34,410 nt of DNA from an uncultured Prevotella sp. (GCA_905236815.1 CAJOPE010000127.1:1-34410); one strand, 5' to 3'; shown: positions 23,293 to 32,470, counted from the first letter of the stretch. Program-made: numbers and translations. The notes: a model not told the origin generated them from the letters alone.

Positions 23293-24048
23293 TTATTTTT
23301 CGTTATTGTCATCACTTGATTTTATTCCCTCTGCTCTTGCCAGGTCTTCGTATGCTTGGTTCATTTCGTTTACCAAGGTTTCATAGTTGGCAGGAGTGAT
23401 ACAAACTCTTTGGAAAATTCCATCCAAACCTATTTTGTCTGAATCCTCATATACATTGAATGCCTTTTCGTGAAGAAGGCTATGCATACCATCAATCATC
23501 ATTCTGAAGACTGTAGCTTGATGAAGTGATTCTTTACCTGTTCCTGCGCTCTTGATACCAAGTGAGTAGCCATGCATTAAGGCTCTAACAGTACTTCGGA
23601 TGGCATGGTCGGTGTCATATTCCTCCATTTCATCTCCATCTCTCCAATTTGCAAGATGCTCACTCACAGGCTGAATCTTTCCAGAAAGCAACGAATACAT
23701 CTGCAGTTTGTATTCTTCCATCATCGATTCATATAGACTTCTTTTTCCACATGCAAAGCGAATGAGAAGTTTTGCAGATGTATCATTAGAGAAATGCTTG
23801 GCATTCATCTCCTTGACAGCATCCTCATAGCTCTCAAAGTTCATTGCGATGAGAAGAGGGAAGAGTACATTAACAAAGTTATTGCCGAACTTGTCATAGT
23901 AGTCGGCAGTAATTTGCTTGATGAGAAGAGGGTCTGATTTCTTTTTGGAATCTGTTTCTCTGCAGTCAATGACTCCAGAAACAAATCCCTCAAAGAAACC
24001 TCTAGTCATAGAGGCAACAACTTTATATCGGCTGATCGTCTCGCTCAT
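23293..24048 (-). CDS. Unrecognised protein at the end of the his operon
   Basis: This 251-residue soluble-looking protein has no signal peptide or membrane segment. It is mainly alpha-helical by composition, with segments such as MTRGFFEGFVSGVIDC, DYYDKFGNNFVNVLFPLLIAMNFESYEDAVKEM and RALMHGYSLGIKSAG, and an acidic C-terminus (SSDDNNEK). I do not recognise a family and see no catalytic motif. It starts 3 bp after the hisC stop, so it is almost certainly co-translated with histidine genes, in the place where Bacteroidota often have hisB. It shows no HisB motifs (HAD DxDGT or IGPD histidines). Role unknown. Confidence 0.75.
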   Translation of the reverse strand: MSETISRYKVVASMTRGFFEGFVSGVIDCRETDSKKKSDPLLIKQITADYYDKFGNNFVNVLFPLLIAMNFESYEDAVKEMNAKHFSNDTSAKLLIRFACGKRSLYESMMEEYKLQMYSLLSGKIQPVSEHLANWRDGDEMEEYDTDHAIRSTVRALMHGYSLGIKSAGTGKESLHQATVFRMMIDGMHSLLHEKAFNVYEDSDKIGLDGIFQRVCITPANYETLVNEMNQAYEDLARAEGIKSSDDNNEK

Positions 24049-24051
24049 ATC

Positions 24052-25095
24052 TTATTCTTGATACTGGCGAAGTGCAGCCATTAATTCCATATTCTCACTC
24101 TTCTTTCCGATTGTGATTCTGAGGCAGTTGCCACAGAGCTTAACTTTATTTCTGTTACGAACAATGATTCCTTGTTCTACCAGATAATCGTAAATAGCTT
24201 GTGCATCTGTCATCTTGGCAAGGAAGAAGTTGGCATCACTTGGATACACGGTCTCGCAGATGGATAATTCCTTGATGGCAACTACCAGACGGTCGCGTTC
24301 TTCAAGTAAAGTCTTTACCCATTTATCAACCTGGAAAGGATCCTTCAAGGCTTCCAATGCCTGTTTTTGAGTGAGGAGATTGATATTATAAGGGTATTTC
24401 ACCTTATTAAATATATCAATGATTTCCTTGCTGGCAAATGCCATACCCATACGGATAGCTGCACATCCCCAAGCTTTACTCATAGTGTTGAGCACAATCA
24501 TATTAGGATGCTTAGCAAGTTCCTGACGGAAAGGCTTCTCTGCTGTGGCAAAGTCTGCGTAAGCCTCATCAATGATTACTATTCCCTGGAATTTATTCAA
24601 AACCTCCTCGATAGCCTTACGGTCGATAAGATTTCCTGTTGGATTGTTTGGACTGCAGATCCAGATAATCTTGGTATTCTCATCACACGCAGCAAGAAGC
24701 TTGTCGGCAGAGATTTGGAATTTATCATCAAGTAGAACAGGTCGATATTCCACATCATTGATATCTGCACATACCTTATACATACCATAAGTAGGTTCGA
24801 TGGCAACAACATTGTCGATTCCTGGACGACAGAAGATTCGATAAGGCAAGTCGATAGCCTCATCAGAACCATTTCCCAGGAAGATATTGTCGACAGGAAC
24901 TCCCTTTACCTTACTCAGTGCCTCTTTAACTTCAAGTTGCAAAGGGTCAGGATAACGGTTAAAAGGAGCATTATATGGGTTTTCATTAGCATCCAGAAAA
25001 TTATGAGCCTTGTGGCCACTGTATTCATTTCTTGCGGATGAATAAGGTGCCAAGTCCCAGATGTTCTTTCTGCATAAATCCTTTAAATCTTTCAT
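24052..25095 (-). CDS. hisC: Histidinol-phosphate aminotransferase
   Basis: The 347-residue class II PLP aminotransferase converts imidazole-acetol phosphate and glutamate to histidinol phosphate. Visible features are [18 protein letters not shown] near the N-terminus, GNGSDEAID (about 74-82), SPNNPTG (148-154), IIDEAYADF (174-182), the Schiff-base Lys207 in NTMSKAWG, and the C-terminal Arg in LRITIG. It is the third gene of the operon, 15 bp after hisD. Cytosolic and of normal length. Confidence 0.95.
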   Translation of the reverse strand: MKDLKDLCRKNIWDLAPYSSARNEYSGHKAHNFLDANENPYNAPFNRYPDPLQLEVKEALSKVKGVPVDNIFLGNGSDEAIDLPYRIFCRPGIDNVVAIEPTYGMYKVCADINDVEYRPVLLDDKFQISADKLLAACDENTKIIWICSPNNPTGNLIDRKAIEEVLNKFQGIVIIDEAYADFATAEKPFRQELAKHPNMIVLNTMSKAWGCAAIRMGMAFASKEIIDIFNKVKYPYNINLLTQKQALEALKDPFQVDKWVKTLLEERDRLVVAIKELSICETVYPSDANFFLAKMTDAQAIYDYLVEQGIIVRNRNKVKLCGNCLRITIGKKSENMELMAALRQYQE

Positions 25096-25110
25096 AATTG
25101 ATCGTTTGAA

Positions 25111-26400
25111 CTATGAATTCTTAATTGCATTCACTCTCAGTCGCATAGCATTGGCATGCGCTTCCAATTGCTCATTCTCAGCCATACAAACTACAGCATT
25201 GCCAATAGAACGGATACCATCCTCATCAAGATGCTGGAAAGTAACCTTTCGGTTGTAGCTGTCAAGGTTTACACCATTATATTCCAAGGCATAGCGATGG
25301 GTTGGGAGAGTGTGGTTGGTACCACTTGCATAATCACCAGCGCTTTCACAAGCATATTTGCCCATAAAGACACTTCCTGCATTGATAACCTTCTCGGCCA
25401 ATTCCTCGTAGTCGTCAGTTGCCAGGATGAGATGCTCTGGTGCGTAACTATTGCTGAGGTCGATAGCTTCCTGACTGTCATGAACCAGTACCAGCTTAGA
25501 ATTCTCCAAAGTTTTTTCGGCAATCTCCTTGCGAGGAAGTTTATTCAGCTGAATTTCTACCTCTTTCTGAACTTTCTCGAGCATTTCCTCTGAAGTAGAG
25601 ATGAGGAGCACCTGAGAGTCTATACCATGCTCAGCCTGTGAAAGCAAGTCGGCAGCAACAAACTGTGCGTTGCTATTCTTGTCTGCGATGACACAAACCT
25701 CACTAGGACCAGCAGGCATATCGATAGCCACATCGTGGAGAGATACCTGTTGCTTGGCTGCCATAACATATTGGTTTCCAGGACCGAAAATCTTATATAC
25801 TTTAGGAACACTTTCTGTTCCATAAGCCATAGCACCGATAGCCTGAACACCACCAGCCTTGAAAATCTTGCTAACGCCAGCAACACGAGCTGCAACGAGA
25901 ATAGCAGGATTTACCTTACCTTCTTTATTAGGAGGAGTGCAGAGTACGATTTCCTCGCAACCTGCAATTTTGGCTGGAGTTGCCAACATCAGAACTGTAG
26001 AGAAAAGAGGAGCGGTACCACCAGGAATATAGAGACCAACCTTCTGGATGGCAACACTCTTCTGCCAGCAGGTAACACCCTTGCAAGTTTCCACTTTCTC
26101 ACCAGCAAACTTCTGTGATTCGTGGAACTTGGCGATATTGCTATGTGCCAGTTTGATGGCATCAATCAATTCCTGAGAAACCAACTTCTCGGCCTCATTG
26201 ATCTCCTCCTCTGTAACAGCAAGAGAATCCAAGTTGGCCTTGTCGAATTTCAGTTCGTATTCCTTAACGGCAGCATCGCCGTTCTTCTTTACATCTTCCA
26301 AAACGCCCTCAACAATGGCGTTAAGCTGGGAAACGTCCAAGTGAGGACGTTCCACAATGGATTCCCAAGAATCCTTAGAAGGATATTTTATTATATTCAA
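25111..26400 (-). CDS. hisD: Histidinol dehydrogenase
   Basis: This 429-residue Zn-dependent NAD enzyme carries out the last two steps, histidinol to histidine. Signature parts are GLYIPGGTAPLFSTVLMLATPAKIAGC, YKIFGPGNQYVMAAKQ, DMPAGPSEV, LSQAEHGIDSQ, NSYAPEHLIL and SGTNHTLPTHR, which contain the known metal- and substrate-binding Gln, His, Glu and Asp residues. It lies between hisG (11-bp gap) and hisC. Normal length. Confidence 0.96.
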   Translation of the reverse strand: MNIIKYPSKDSWESIVERPHLDVSQLNAIVEGVLEDVKKNGDAAVKEYELKFDKANLDSLAVTEEEINEAEKLVSQELIDAIKLAHSNIAKFHESQKFAGEKVETCKGVTCWQKSVAIQKVGLYIPGGTAPLFSTVLMLATPAKIAGCEEIVLCTPPNKEGKVNPAILVAARVAGVSKIFKAGGVQAIGAMAYGTESVPKVYKIFGPGNQYVMAAKQQVSLHDVAIDMPAGPSEVCVIADKNSNAQFVAADLLSQAEHGIDSQVLLISTSEEMLEKVQKEVEIQLNKLPRKEIAEKTLENSKLVLVHDSQEAIDLSNSYAPEHLILATDDYEELAEKVINAGSVFMGKYACESAGDYASGTNHTLPTHRYALEYNGVNLDSYNRKVTFQHLDEDGIRSIGNAVVCMAENEQLEAHANAMRLRVNAIKNS

Positions 26401-26411
26401 TGTTCTGCGTA

Positions 26412-27263
26412 TTACAAGATCATTTTTTCAATTGGAGTCACAAGGATACCCTGAGCTCCCAACTCTCTCAACTTTCCGATGATATCCCAGAAGCGCTTTT
26501 CATCCAATACGGTATGGATACTGCACCAGTTAGGATCGGCAAGAGGAATGATGGTAGGACTCTTGATACCTGGCAAAACCTCAGTGATTGCCTCGATCTT
26601 GTCTTTAGGAGCATTCATCATCACATACTTCTTGTCCTGTGCAGAGCGAACTGCCTCAAAACGGAAAAGCATCTCATTGAGAATCTTGTGCTTCTCTTCA
26701 TCCATGCTCAAGTTGCCGATGAGAAGTGCCTCACTCTTCATAACCACCTCAACCTCGCGGAGATTGTTGCTTACAAGAGTAGAGCCAGAACTAACGATAT
26801 CAAAGATACCATCAGCCAAACCGATGCCCGGACTGATTTCCACAGAACCTGTGATGACGTGGATGTCGGCACTGATACCCTTGCTCTGCATAAAGTTGCG
26901 GAGAATGTTAGGATAAGAAGTAGCAATCTTGCGGCCATTGAACCACTCGACACCCTTATAATCGATTTCTTTAGGAATAGCAAGGCTCAAACGGCACTTA
27001 CTGAAGCCAAGGCGAGAGATAATCTGTGCGCTTTCGTGTCGCTCAACGAACTCGTTCTCTCCGACAACACCTATGTCGGCAACACCACTTGCAACGCTCT
27101 GAGGAATATCATCATCACGGAGATAAAGAACCTCAAGAGGGAAGTTGCTTGACTGGACGAGGAGCGTGCGCTTGCTTGCGCTCACCTTGATGTCTGCTTC
27201 AGCGAGCAGATTCATCGTGTCATCATAAAGACGACCCTTTGATTGAACAGCTATTCGTAACAT
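26412..27263 (-). CDS. hisG: ATP phosphoribosyltransferase, long form
   Basis: The 283-residue enzyme catalyses the committed step of histidine synthesis, joining ATP and PRPP. The N-terminal transferase part starts LRIAVQSKGRLYDDT and includes DIGVVGENEF and DIVSSGSTLVSNNLREVE (PRPP-binding loop). The C-terminal part of about 75 residues (MMNAPKDKIEAITEVLPG ... LRELGAQGILVTPIEKMI) is the ACT-like domain of the long form, which binds histidine for feedback inhibition, so HisZ is not needed. First gene of the operon, with a consensus promoter. Confidence 0.96.
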   Translation of the reverse strand: MLRIAVQSKGRLYDDTMNLLAEADIKVSASKRTLLVQSSNFPLEVLYLRDDDIPQSVASGVADIGVVGENEFVERHESAQIISRLGFSKCRLSLAIPKEIDYKGVEWFNGRKIATSYPNILRNFMQSKGISADIHVITGSVEISPGIGLADGIFDIVSSGSTLVSNNLREVEVVMKSEALLIGNLSMDEEKHKILNEMLFRFEAVRSAQDKKYVMMNAPKDKIEAITEVLPGIKSPTIIPLADPNWCSIHTVLDEKRFWDIIGKLRELGAQGILVTPIEKMIL

Positions 27264-27301
27264 ATTTATATAAATTTACTCTTTTTCTTAAAAAAACATT
27301 G

Positions 27302-27333
27302 CAAAAATACATTTTTTTGTGGTAATATGCAAA
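27302..27333 (-). promoter_or_regulatory. hisG operon promoter
   Basis: TTTG (27330-27333), a 20-bp spacer and TATTTTTG (27302-27309) on the minus strand fit the consensus. The leader would be about 32 nt, and no his attenuator peptide is visible in it. The promoter overlaps the divergent transglycosylase promoter. Confidence 0.6.
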
Positions 27334-27349
27334 TTATGTAGTAACTTTG
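27316..27349 (+). promoter_or_regulatory. Promoter of the MltF-like gene
   Basis: TTTG (27316-27319), a 22-bp spacer and TAACTTTG (27342-27349) precede the ATG at 27364, giving a leader of about 8 nt. Its -33 box lies inside the spacer of the hisG promoter. Confidence 0.55.
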
Positions 27350-27363
27350 TGCGCAAATCGAAA

Positions 27364-28551
27364 ATGAAAGTATATTTATCAATCTTATTTGCGCTCATTC
27401 TGTTGCTTTCGTGCTCTTCGAAGAAAGAACCAGAGGTAACACCTTGGGGCACAACGATAGGGGAGGATGAATCAACAGACTCAACTGCCTCCCGACCTCA
27501 GAGTGGTCTTTCGCTGGATGATATTCTCACCAATGGCGAAATGATTATGCTTACCATTAATGGTCCTTCTACCTATTATGATTATCACAATCATGGTATG
27601 GGTTTACAGTATCTTCTTCTGAATAAGTTCGCCAAGGAGATTGGTGTGGCTGTTCGTGTGGAAGAGTGCAAGGATACTGCTGAGATGATTCGCAAACTTG
27701 AAAAGGGAGAGGGTGATGTTATTGCCTATCCTTTATCTAAAAAGGAGAAAGGTGACTTGCTTTTCTGCGGTCCTTCAATGGTTGGTGGCCAATGGGCGGT
27801 TGTGAAAGGCAATGAGAGTCTGGCAGATACCTTGAATCATTGGTTTCGCCCTCAGTTGATTGCCGAGACCAAGGAGGAAGAGGATTTCATGCTTTCTACC
27901 CGAAGTATTACACGTCATGTTTATGCTCCGATGCTGAATGCTGGCAAGGGTATTATTAGTAGATATGATCGCGTATTTCAGTCGTATGCTCCAGCTGCCC
28001 GAATGGATTGGCGCTTGCTGGCAGCACAGGCTTATCAGGAGAGTACTTTCGACCCCAATGCCCGTTCCTGGGCTGGTGCGCTTGGTTTGATGCAGATTAT
28101 GCCATCCACAGCATCGCATCTTGGTTTGCCGATGAGTCAGATTCATAATCCAGAATCGAATGTGGCGGCTGCAGCCAAGTATATGGCAGAATTGCAGGGC
28201 AAGTTCAGCGATATTCCTGATCCTAGTCAGCGCATTCTCTTTGCATTGGCAAGCTATAATGGTGGCTTTCATCATATAAGGGATGCGATGAGCCTTACTA
28301 AGAAATATGGTGGAAATCAGTATAATTGGCGGGATGTGTCGGAGTATGTGTTGAAATTGAGTACACCTGCTTATTATAACGATCCTGTTGTGAAGTATGG
28401 TTATATGCGAGGAAGTGAGTCGGTTGACTATGTTTCGCGTATCCGCTCCCGCTGGTCTCAGTATCGTGGAGTAGCTGGAGGTGGCTCATTTGGGGGGACT
28501 TTCCATGGTGTGCCTTCGGCGGCGAAACATAAGAATAAATATCATTTGTAA
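27364..28551 (+). CDS. Lytic transglycosylase lipoprotein, MltF-like
   Basis: From MKVYLSILF the 395-residue protein has a lipobox LLSC with Cys17. A periplasmic substrate-binding-like domain (about 50-170, with EIGVAVRVEECKDTAEMIRKLEKGEGDVIAYPL) is followed by a C-terminal SLT domain (about 210-340) with catalytic Glu in LLAAQAYQESTFDP, then GALGLMQIMPSTA and ALASYNGG. This order matches MltF, a membrane-bound murein transglycosylase that cuts peptidoglycan to 1,6-anhydro products. An upstream start at 27319 is excluded because it precedes the promoter. It is divergent from hisG. Confidence 0.92.
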   Translation: MKVYLSILFALILLLSCSSKKEPEVTPWGTTIGEDESTDSTASRPQSGLSLDDILTNGEMIMLTINGPSTYYDYHNHGMGLQYLLLNKFAKEIGVAVRVEECKDTAEMIRKLEKGEGDVIAYPLSKKEKGDLLFCGPSMVGGQWAVVKGNESLADTLNHWFRPQLIAETKEEEDFMLSTRSITRHVYAPMLNAGKGIISRYDRVFQSYAPAARMDWRLLAAQAYQESTFDPNARSWAGALGLMQIMPSTASHLGLPMSQIHNPESNVAAAAKYMAELQGKFSDIPDPSQRILFALASYNGGFHHIRDAMSLTKKYGGNQYNWRDVSEYVLKLSTPAYYNDPVVKYGYMRGSESVDYVSRIRSRWSQYRGVAGGGSFGGTFHGVPSAAKHKNKYHL

Positions 28552-28604
28552 CATTTAGCAAACTATTGGAAACATTTCATAAGGCTAACGTGCGATAAAT
28601 TATG

Positions 28605-28612
28605 TACTTTTA
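28605..28612 (+). promoter_or_regulatory. Possible promoter of the GH3 gene
   Basis: TACTTTTA differs from TAnnTTTG only in the last base and lies 33 bp upstream of the GH3 ATG. It is the only candidate in the 94-bp gap after the transglycosylase gene. Readthrough from that gene is also possible. Confidence 0.35.
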
Positions 28613-28645
28613 CCGCATGAATCATTTAATTGACATTATACCCTT

Positions 28646-31234
28646 ATGAAAAACAAAAAACTATTTATTGCTGCAGGGCTGTTTGTTGCCAGCACGATGG
28701 CGCTACATGCTCAGCAGTATCCTTTTCAGAATCCTAAATTATCAGCTCACGAACGAGCGCTCGACCTCTGCAGTCGCCTCACCCTTGAGGAGAAATCTCT
28801 CTTGATGCTGGATGAGTCGCCTGCAATTCCTCGTTTTGGTCTAAAGAAGTTCTTCTGGTGGAGTGAGGCCTTGCATGGTGCTGCCAATATGGGCAATGTA
28901 ACGGTTTTCCCTGAGCCTGTGGCTATGGCTTCTTCTTTCAATCCAGACTTGCTTTACAATATCTTTGATGCAGCCAGCGATGAGATGCGTGCGCAGTATA
29001 ATCAGCGTATGCTGAATGGTGGAGAGGATCAGAAATTCCATAGTCTTTCTGTATGGACACCTAATGTGAATATTTTCCGCGACCCTAGATGGGGAAGAGG
29101 TCAGGAAACTTATGGTGAGGATCCATACTTGACAAGTGTGATGGGATGTGCTGTGGTAAGAGGATTGCAGGGTCCTGAGACTTCCAAGTATCGCAAGTTG
29201 TGGGCTTGTGCCAAGCACTATGCCATTCATAGTGGACCAGAATATACTCGTCATACAGCCAATCTCGACAATATCTCGCCTCGTGATTTGTGGGAAACTT
29301 ATCTTCCTGCCTTCAAGTCATTAGTAGAGGATGCCAAAGTTCGTGAGGTGATGTGTGCTTATCAGCGTTGGAATGATGAGCCTTGCTGTGGTAGCAATCG
29401 CTTACTTCAGCAGATTCTCCGTGATGAGTGGAAATTCAAGTATCTGGTAGTAAGTGATTGTGGAGCTGTGAGCGATATCTGGCAGAGTCATAAAACCGAG
29501 CCTGATGCTGTGAAGGCTGCTGCTCGTGCTTCTTTGGCTGGAACGGATGTGGAGTGTGGCTATGGTTATACTTACAAGAGTATTCCTGAGGCGGTTGCCA
29601 AGGGTAGAATTACCCCAGGAGAGGTTGATACTCACGTAGTTAGATTGTTGGAGGGACGCTTTGATTTAGGCGAACTCGACGATCCTAGTCTGGTGGAGTG
29701 GAGCAAGATTCCTTATTCTGCTATGTCAAGTAAGAAGAATGCTCAGTTGTCTTTGGATATGGCTCGGCAGAGCATCGTTTTGTTGCAGAATAACAAGAAC
29801 ATCCTTCCTCTGAAGAAGCAGAGCAATGAGAAAATCGCCATTGTGGGTCCTAATGCCGACAATGAACCAATGATGTGGGGTAACTATAATGGTACACCTA
29901 ATAATACCATTTCTATTTTGAGTGGTATTCGCGATCATTATAAGAATATTGTATATGTAAAGGGATGCGACCTTACTGATACGATGATTGTAAAGCCTCT
30001 TTTCAACGAGTGTGAGATGGGAGGCAAGAAAGGTCTGAGAGGAACTTTCTGGAACAACATCAAGATGGAGGGACAACCTGTGACCCAGGAATATTACGAG
30101 GCACCAATGGCTGTAACTACCGCTGGTATGCATGTATTTGCTCCAAACGTGAATGTCGAGGATTTCTCTGCAAAATATGAAACTGTATTCAAGCCAACTA
30201 AATCGGGCGAGGTTGTGTTGAATGTGGAAGGCTGTGGTCATTTCGAGGTGTTTGTGAATGGCAAGCAGGTGCAGAGATTCCATACATGGCGAACCACTCC
30301 AACTCGTACTCCTCTGGATGTGAAGGCAGGAGAGAGCTACAACATCGAAATCCGCTTCTCGTTTGTGAAGACTTGGGGTGCGAATATGAAGATCAACATC
30401 GGCGAGGAACATCCTATTAATTATAAAGAGGTGATAGCTCAGCTCAAGGGTGTGAAGAAGGTTATCTTCGTTGGAGGTATCTCTCCAGCACTCGAAGGTG
30501 AGGAAATGCCGGTTCACATCCCAGGTTTCAAGGGTGGCGACCGTACCAGCATCGAACTCCCTAGAGTTCAGCGCGATTTCATCAAGGCACTCAAGCAGGC
30601 TGGTAAGAAGATTATCTATGTAAACTGCTCTGGTTCTGCTATCGCTCTAACTCCTGAAACTCAGAATTGTGAGGCGATTGTTCAGGCATGGTATGCTGGT
30701 CAGGAGGGTGGAACTGCTATTGCTGATGTTCTTTTCGGCGATGTCAATCCATCTGGAAAGTTGCCAATCACTTTCTATCGTGATGATTCTCAGTTACCTG
30801 ATTTTGAGGACTATTCAATGAAGAATCGTACCTATCGATACTTTACTGGTCAACCTCTCTGGCAGTTTGGTTTTGGAAAGAGCTATACCACATTTAAGTT
30901 GGGTAAGGCTGTTGTCGAGGATGAGCAGGAGGAGAATGGCTTGAAAACCTTCACCCTTTCTATTCCAGTAAGCAATGTCGGCAAGCGAAAAGGTACAGAA
31001 ATCGTTCAGCTTTACGTGAAGGATCCTCAGGATACCGAAGGACCAAAGATTACCCTCAAGGGCTTCCAGCGTGTGGAGCTTCAGCCTGGAGAAACCAAGA
31101 GCGTGAAGATTAAGGTAGATAAAAAGACCTATGAGCTATTCGATGCAAATAGCAATACAGTAAGAGCTATCGACCATCCAATAGAGATGTATTATGGAAC
31201 AAGTTCCAATCAGGGTGATCTGGTGAAATTATAA
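28646..31234 (+). CDS. Secreted glycoside hydrolase family 3, beta-xylosidase/beta-glucosidase type
   Basis: This 862-residue enzyme has a signal peptide ending near MALHAQ (about 22). The GH3 TIM barrel runs to about 340 with FFWWSEALHGAANMG, SVWTPNVNIFRDPRWGRGQETYGEDP, ACAKHYAIHSGPE and the nucleophile Asp271 in YLVVSDCGAVSD. The alpha/beta sandwich domain follows (from about 375), interrupted by a PA14 domain (about 463-587), and the C-terminus is a fibronectin-III-like domain (about 755-862). The WWSEALHG and AANMG segments resemble xylan beta-xylosidases of Prevotella more than cellobiases, but aryl specificity cannot be settled by reading. No SusC/SusD pair is in the window, so it is not part of an obvious polysaccharide locus here. 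Confidence 0.92.
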   Translation: MKNKKLFIAAGLFVASTMALHAQQYPFQNPKLSAHERALDLCSRLTLEEKSLLMLDESPAIPRFGLKKFFWWSEALHGAANMGNVTVFPEPVAMASSFNPDLLYNIFDAASDEMRAQYNQRMLNGGEDQKFHSLSVWTPNVNIFRDPRWGRGQETYGEDPYLTSVMGCAVVRGLQGPETSKYRKLWACAKHYAIHSGPEYTRHTANLDNISPRDLWETYLPAFKSLVEDAKVREVMCAYQRWNDEPCCGSNRLLQQILRDEWKFKYLVVSDCGAVSDIWQSHKTEPDAVKAAARASLAGTDVECGYGYTYKSIPEAVAKGRITPGEVDTHVVRLLEGRFDLGELDDPSLVEWSKIPYSAMSSKKNAQLSLDMARQSIVLLQNNKNILPLKKQSNEKIAIVGPNADNEPMMWGNYNGTPNNTISILSGIRDHYKNIVYVKGCDLTDTMIVKPLFNECEMGGKKGLRGTFWNNIKMEGQPVTQEYYEAPMAVTTAGMHVFAPNVNVEDFSAKYETVFKPTKSGEVVLNVEGCGHFEVFVNGKQVQRFHTWRTTPTRTPLDVKAGESYNIEIRFSFVKTWGANMKINIGEEHPINYKEVIAQLKGVKKVIFVGGISPALEGEEMPVHIPGFKGGDRTSIELPRVQRDFIKALKQAGKKIIYVNCSGSAIALTPETQNCEAIVQAWYAGQEGGTAIADVLFGDVNPSGKLPITFYRDDSQLPDFEDYSMKNRTYRYFTGQPLWQFGFGKSYTTFKLGKAVVEDEQEENGLKTFTLSIPVSNVGKRKGTEIVQLYVKDPQDTEGPKITLKGFQRVELQPGETKSVKIKVDKKTYELFDANSNTVRAIDHPIEMYYGTSSNQGDLVKL

Positions 31235-31235
31235 A

Positions 31236-31277
31236 ACAAAAAAATAGCTTCTCCAAATTGGGGAAGCTATTTTTTTT
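31236..31277. terminator. Bidirectional terminator after the GH3 gene
   Basis: AAATAGCTTCTCC and GGGGAAGCTATTT form a 13-bp stem (one G-T pair) with an AAATT loop, followed by a T-run and preceded by an A-run, so it can work on both strands. Confidence 0.92.
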
Positions 31278-31353
31278 AATTCTAATGATTCTTAGTTTCA
31301 GCTCGTGAGTAAGTAATAAAAATGTAATGCGAATGTTTTAACTTTTAACACTG

Positions 31354-31361
31354 CAAAGATA
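31354..31361 (-). promoter_or_regulatory. Minus-strand promoter-like box facing the GH3 terminator
   Basis: TATCTTTG on the minus strand would start a transcript near 31347 that runs about 75-110 nt to the bidirectional terminator at 31236-31277. No TTTG is found at -33 and no ORF follows, so this is a weaker candidate than the one near mltG. Confidence 0.3.
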
Positions 31362-31421
31362 CGAAACATACAGTTGTAGGTGGGGATAAATACTCTTTTT
31401 ATGGGTGGAAATATTGACAAA

Positions 31422-31445
31422 TGTCTATTTTGAACAAATAGGACA
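31422..31445. promoter_or_regulatory. Dyad upstream of the 31.5 kb lipoprotein
   Basis: TGTCTATTT-TGAAC-AAATAGGACA is an inverted repeat with one extra base in the right arm, about 75 bp upstream of the TACTTTTG box. It could bind a dimeric regulator. No U-tract follows. Confidence 0.3.
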
Positions 31446-31519
31446 GAGGCAGGAGTGTGCATTTTGTCCGCATTTTACCTCCGCAGCCTTTTTTATTAGG
31501 AAATATGGATTAAAATCTA

Positions 31520-31527
31520 TACTTTTG
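31520..31527 (+). promoter_or_regulatory. Promoter -7 box of the lipoprotein gene at 31554
   Basis: TACTTTTG fits TAnnTTTG, 26 bp before the ATG. No clear -33 TTTG. Confidence 0.5.
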
Positions 31528-31553
31528 CATTCGAACAATAACTACTAAATGAT

Positions 31554-32470
31554 ATGAATAAATGTATTTACTTTCTGTTCGTTCTGCTGATAGGATGCAC
31601 TTCAGAGCCTCAAGAAGTGCGTAGGAGCAATCAGCGAAATGATTATTATGAGGATATACTTCCTGCCAAGGAAGATAGTGTACTTTCGAAACTTCATTTC
31701 GGAATGAGCTATTTGGAGTTCTTGAAAGTGATGAAGGGTAAAGTGGATAGCGAGGATTATTATAAGTATCTTCTTGAAAAGGGTGATATCGAGAATTGTA
31801 GATTCGATGCAGATCTATTGTATCATAATTTAAAAATTGGAGGAGTTACTTTTTCTTCCGCGCGCGCATCTTTCGATAATGGATGTTTGAGCAAACTACG
31901 GTTATGGTTTCCTTTTGATGTCGCTTATTCTGAAGATAAAGTAGATGATTATTCCCTACAACCTTATTTATATCCTTTTGTCGAGGGTTCCGATTTTAAT
32001 TATGGAGAGAAACCGAAAAGAGAGAAGATTATTAAGGGCATGGATAATGCAATATGGGTAAAACCAAATTTGGATGAGATGAAAGATTCACTTGAAAACA
32101 AAATAGGAAAAGCGAATTTATATTTAATGGACAGTAATTTAAATAACAAGTTTAATTTATGGATAGTTGATAGAAACCAAGCCCGCAATATGATATGGTA
32201 TTCAAAGCATCAGATGATTTTTCTTAAAAATCCAACAGCTATGTGTGGAACTTTGTCTTCTTCGGATAAAGATGATTACATGCATTTTTATCATTCATTG
32301 ATTTTAGAAATTTCACCTTATAATGCTAGCGTTAATACAACTCGTTTATATTGGTGGCCTTATTTTTTAACGGATATAATTTGCAGGGGAAATGTCATCT
32401 TTATGAATTGGGAAAAAATGAGGAATGTTATCCATTCAACTTATTAGGTAAGTGGAAAGTTGATTTTTAA
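31554..32470 (+). pseudogene. Lipoprotein of unknown function, apparent -1 frameshift near the 3' end
   Basis: The uninterrupted frame runs 31554-32447 (297 residues). It has a lipobox LIGC (Cys15) and no recognised domain, so a surface or periplasmic lipoprotein is likely. The last ~25 codons look wrong (LTDIICRGNVIFMNWEKM...). If one T is added to the six-T run at 32363-32368, translation continues instead as FFNGYNLQGKCHLYELGKNE... and ends in LLGKWKVDF with a stop at 32468-32470. That reading is far more protein-like. The cause may be a real deletion, a sequencing error in a homopolymer, or slippage. Coordinates give the restored extent. No neighbour explains its role. Confidence 0.6.

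Larger units (their letters stand above)
31278..31553. other. Gap between GH3 terminator and lipoprotein gene
   Basis: No frame here looks coding. The stretch holds a minus-strand TATCTTTG box, an imperfect dyad (31422-31445) and the promoter of the next gene. Confidence 0.6.

Noticed and set aside
25111..27263. Long plus-strand frames opposite hisD and hisG (for example 26400-27152)
   Set aside because: They are shadows of strongly conserved minus-strand enzymes and resemble no protein family.
27264..27301. Histidine attenuator leader peptide
   Set aside because: The hisG leader is about 32 nt and contains no run of His codons.
28617..28649. 10-codon upstream frame overlapping the GH3 start (TTATGA)
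   Set aside because: The predicted transcript start is at or after its ATG, so it may not be transcribed. The ATGA overlap could be chance.
29726..30517. 263-codon minus-strand frame inside the GH3 gene
   Set aside because: It is a shadow of the GH3 coding sequence with a low-complexity, unrecognisable translation.
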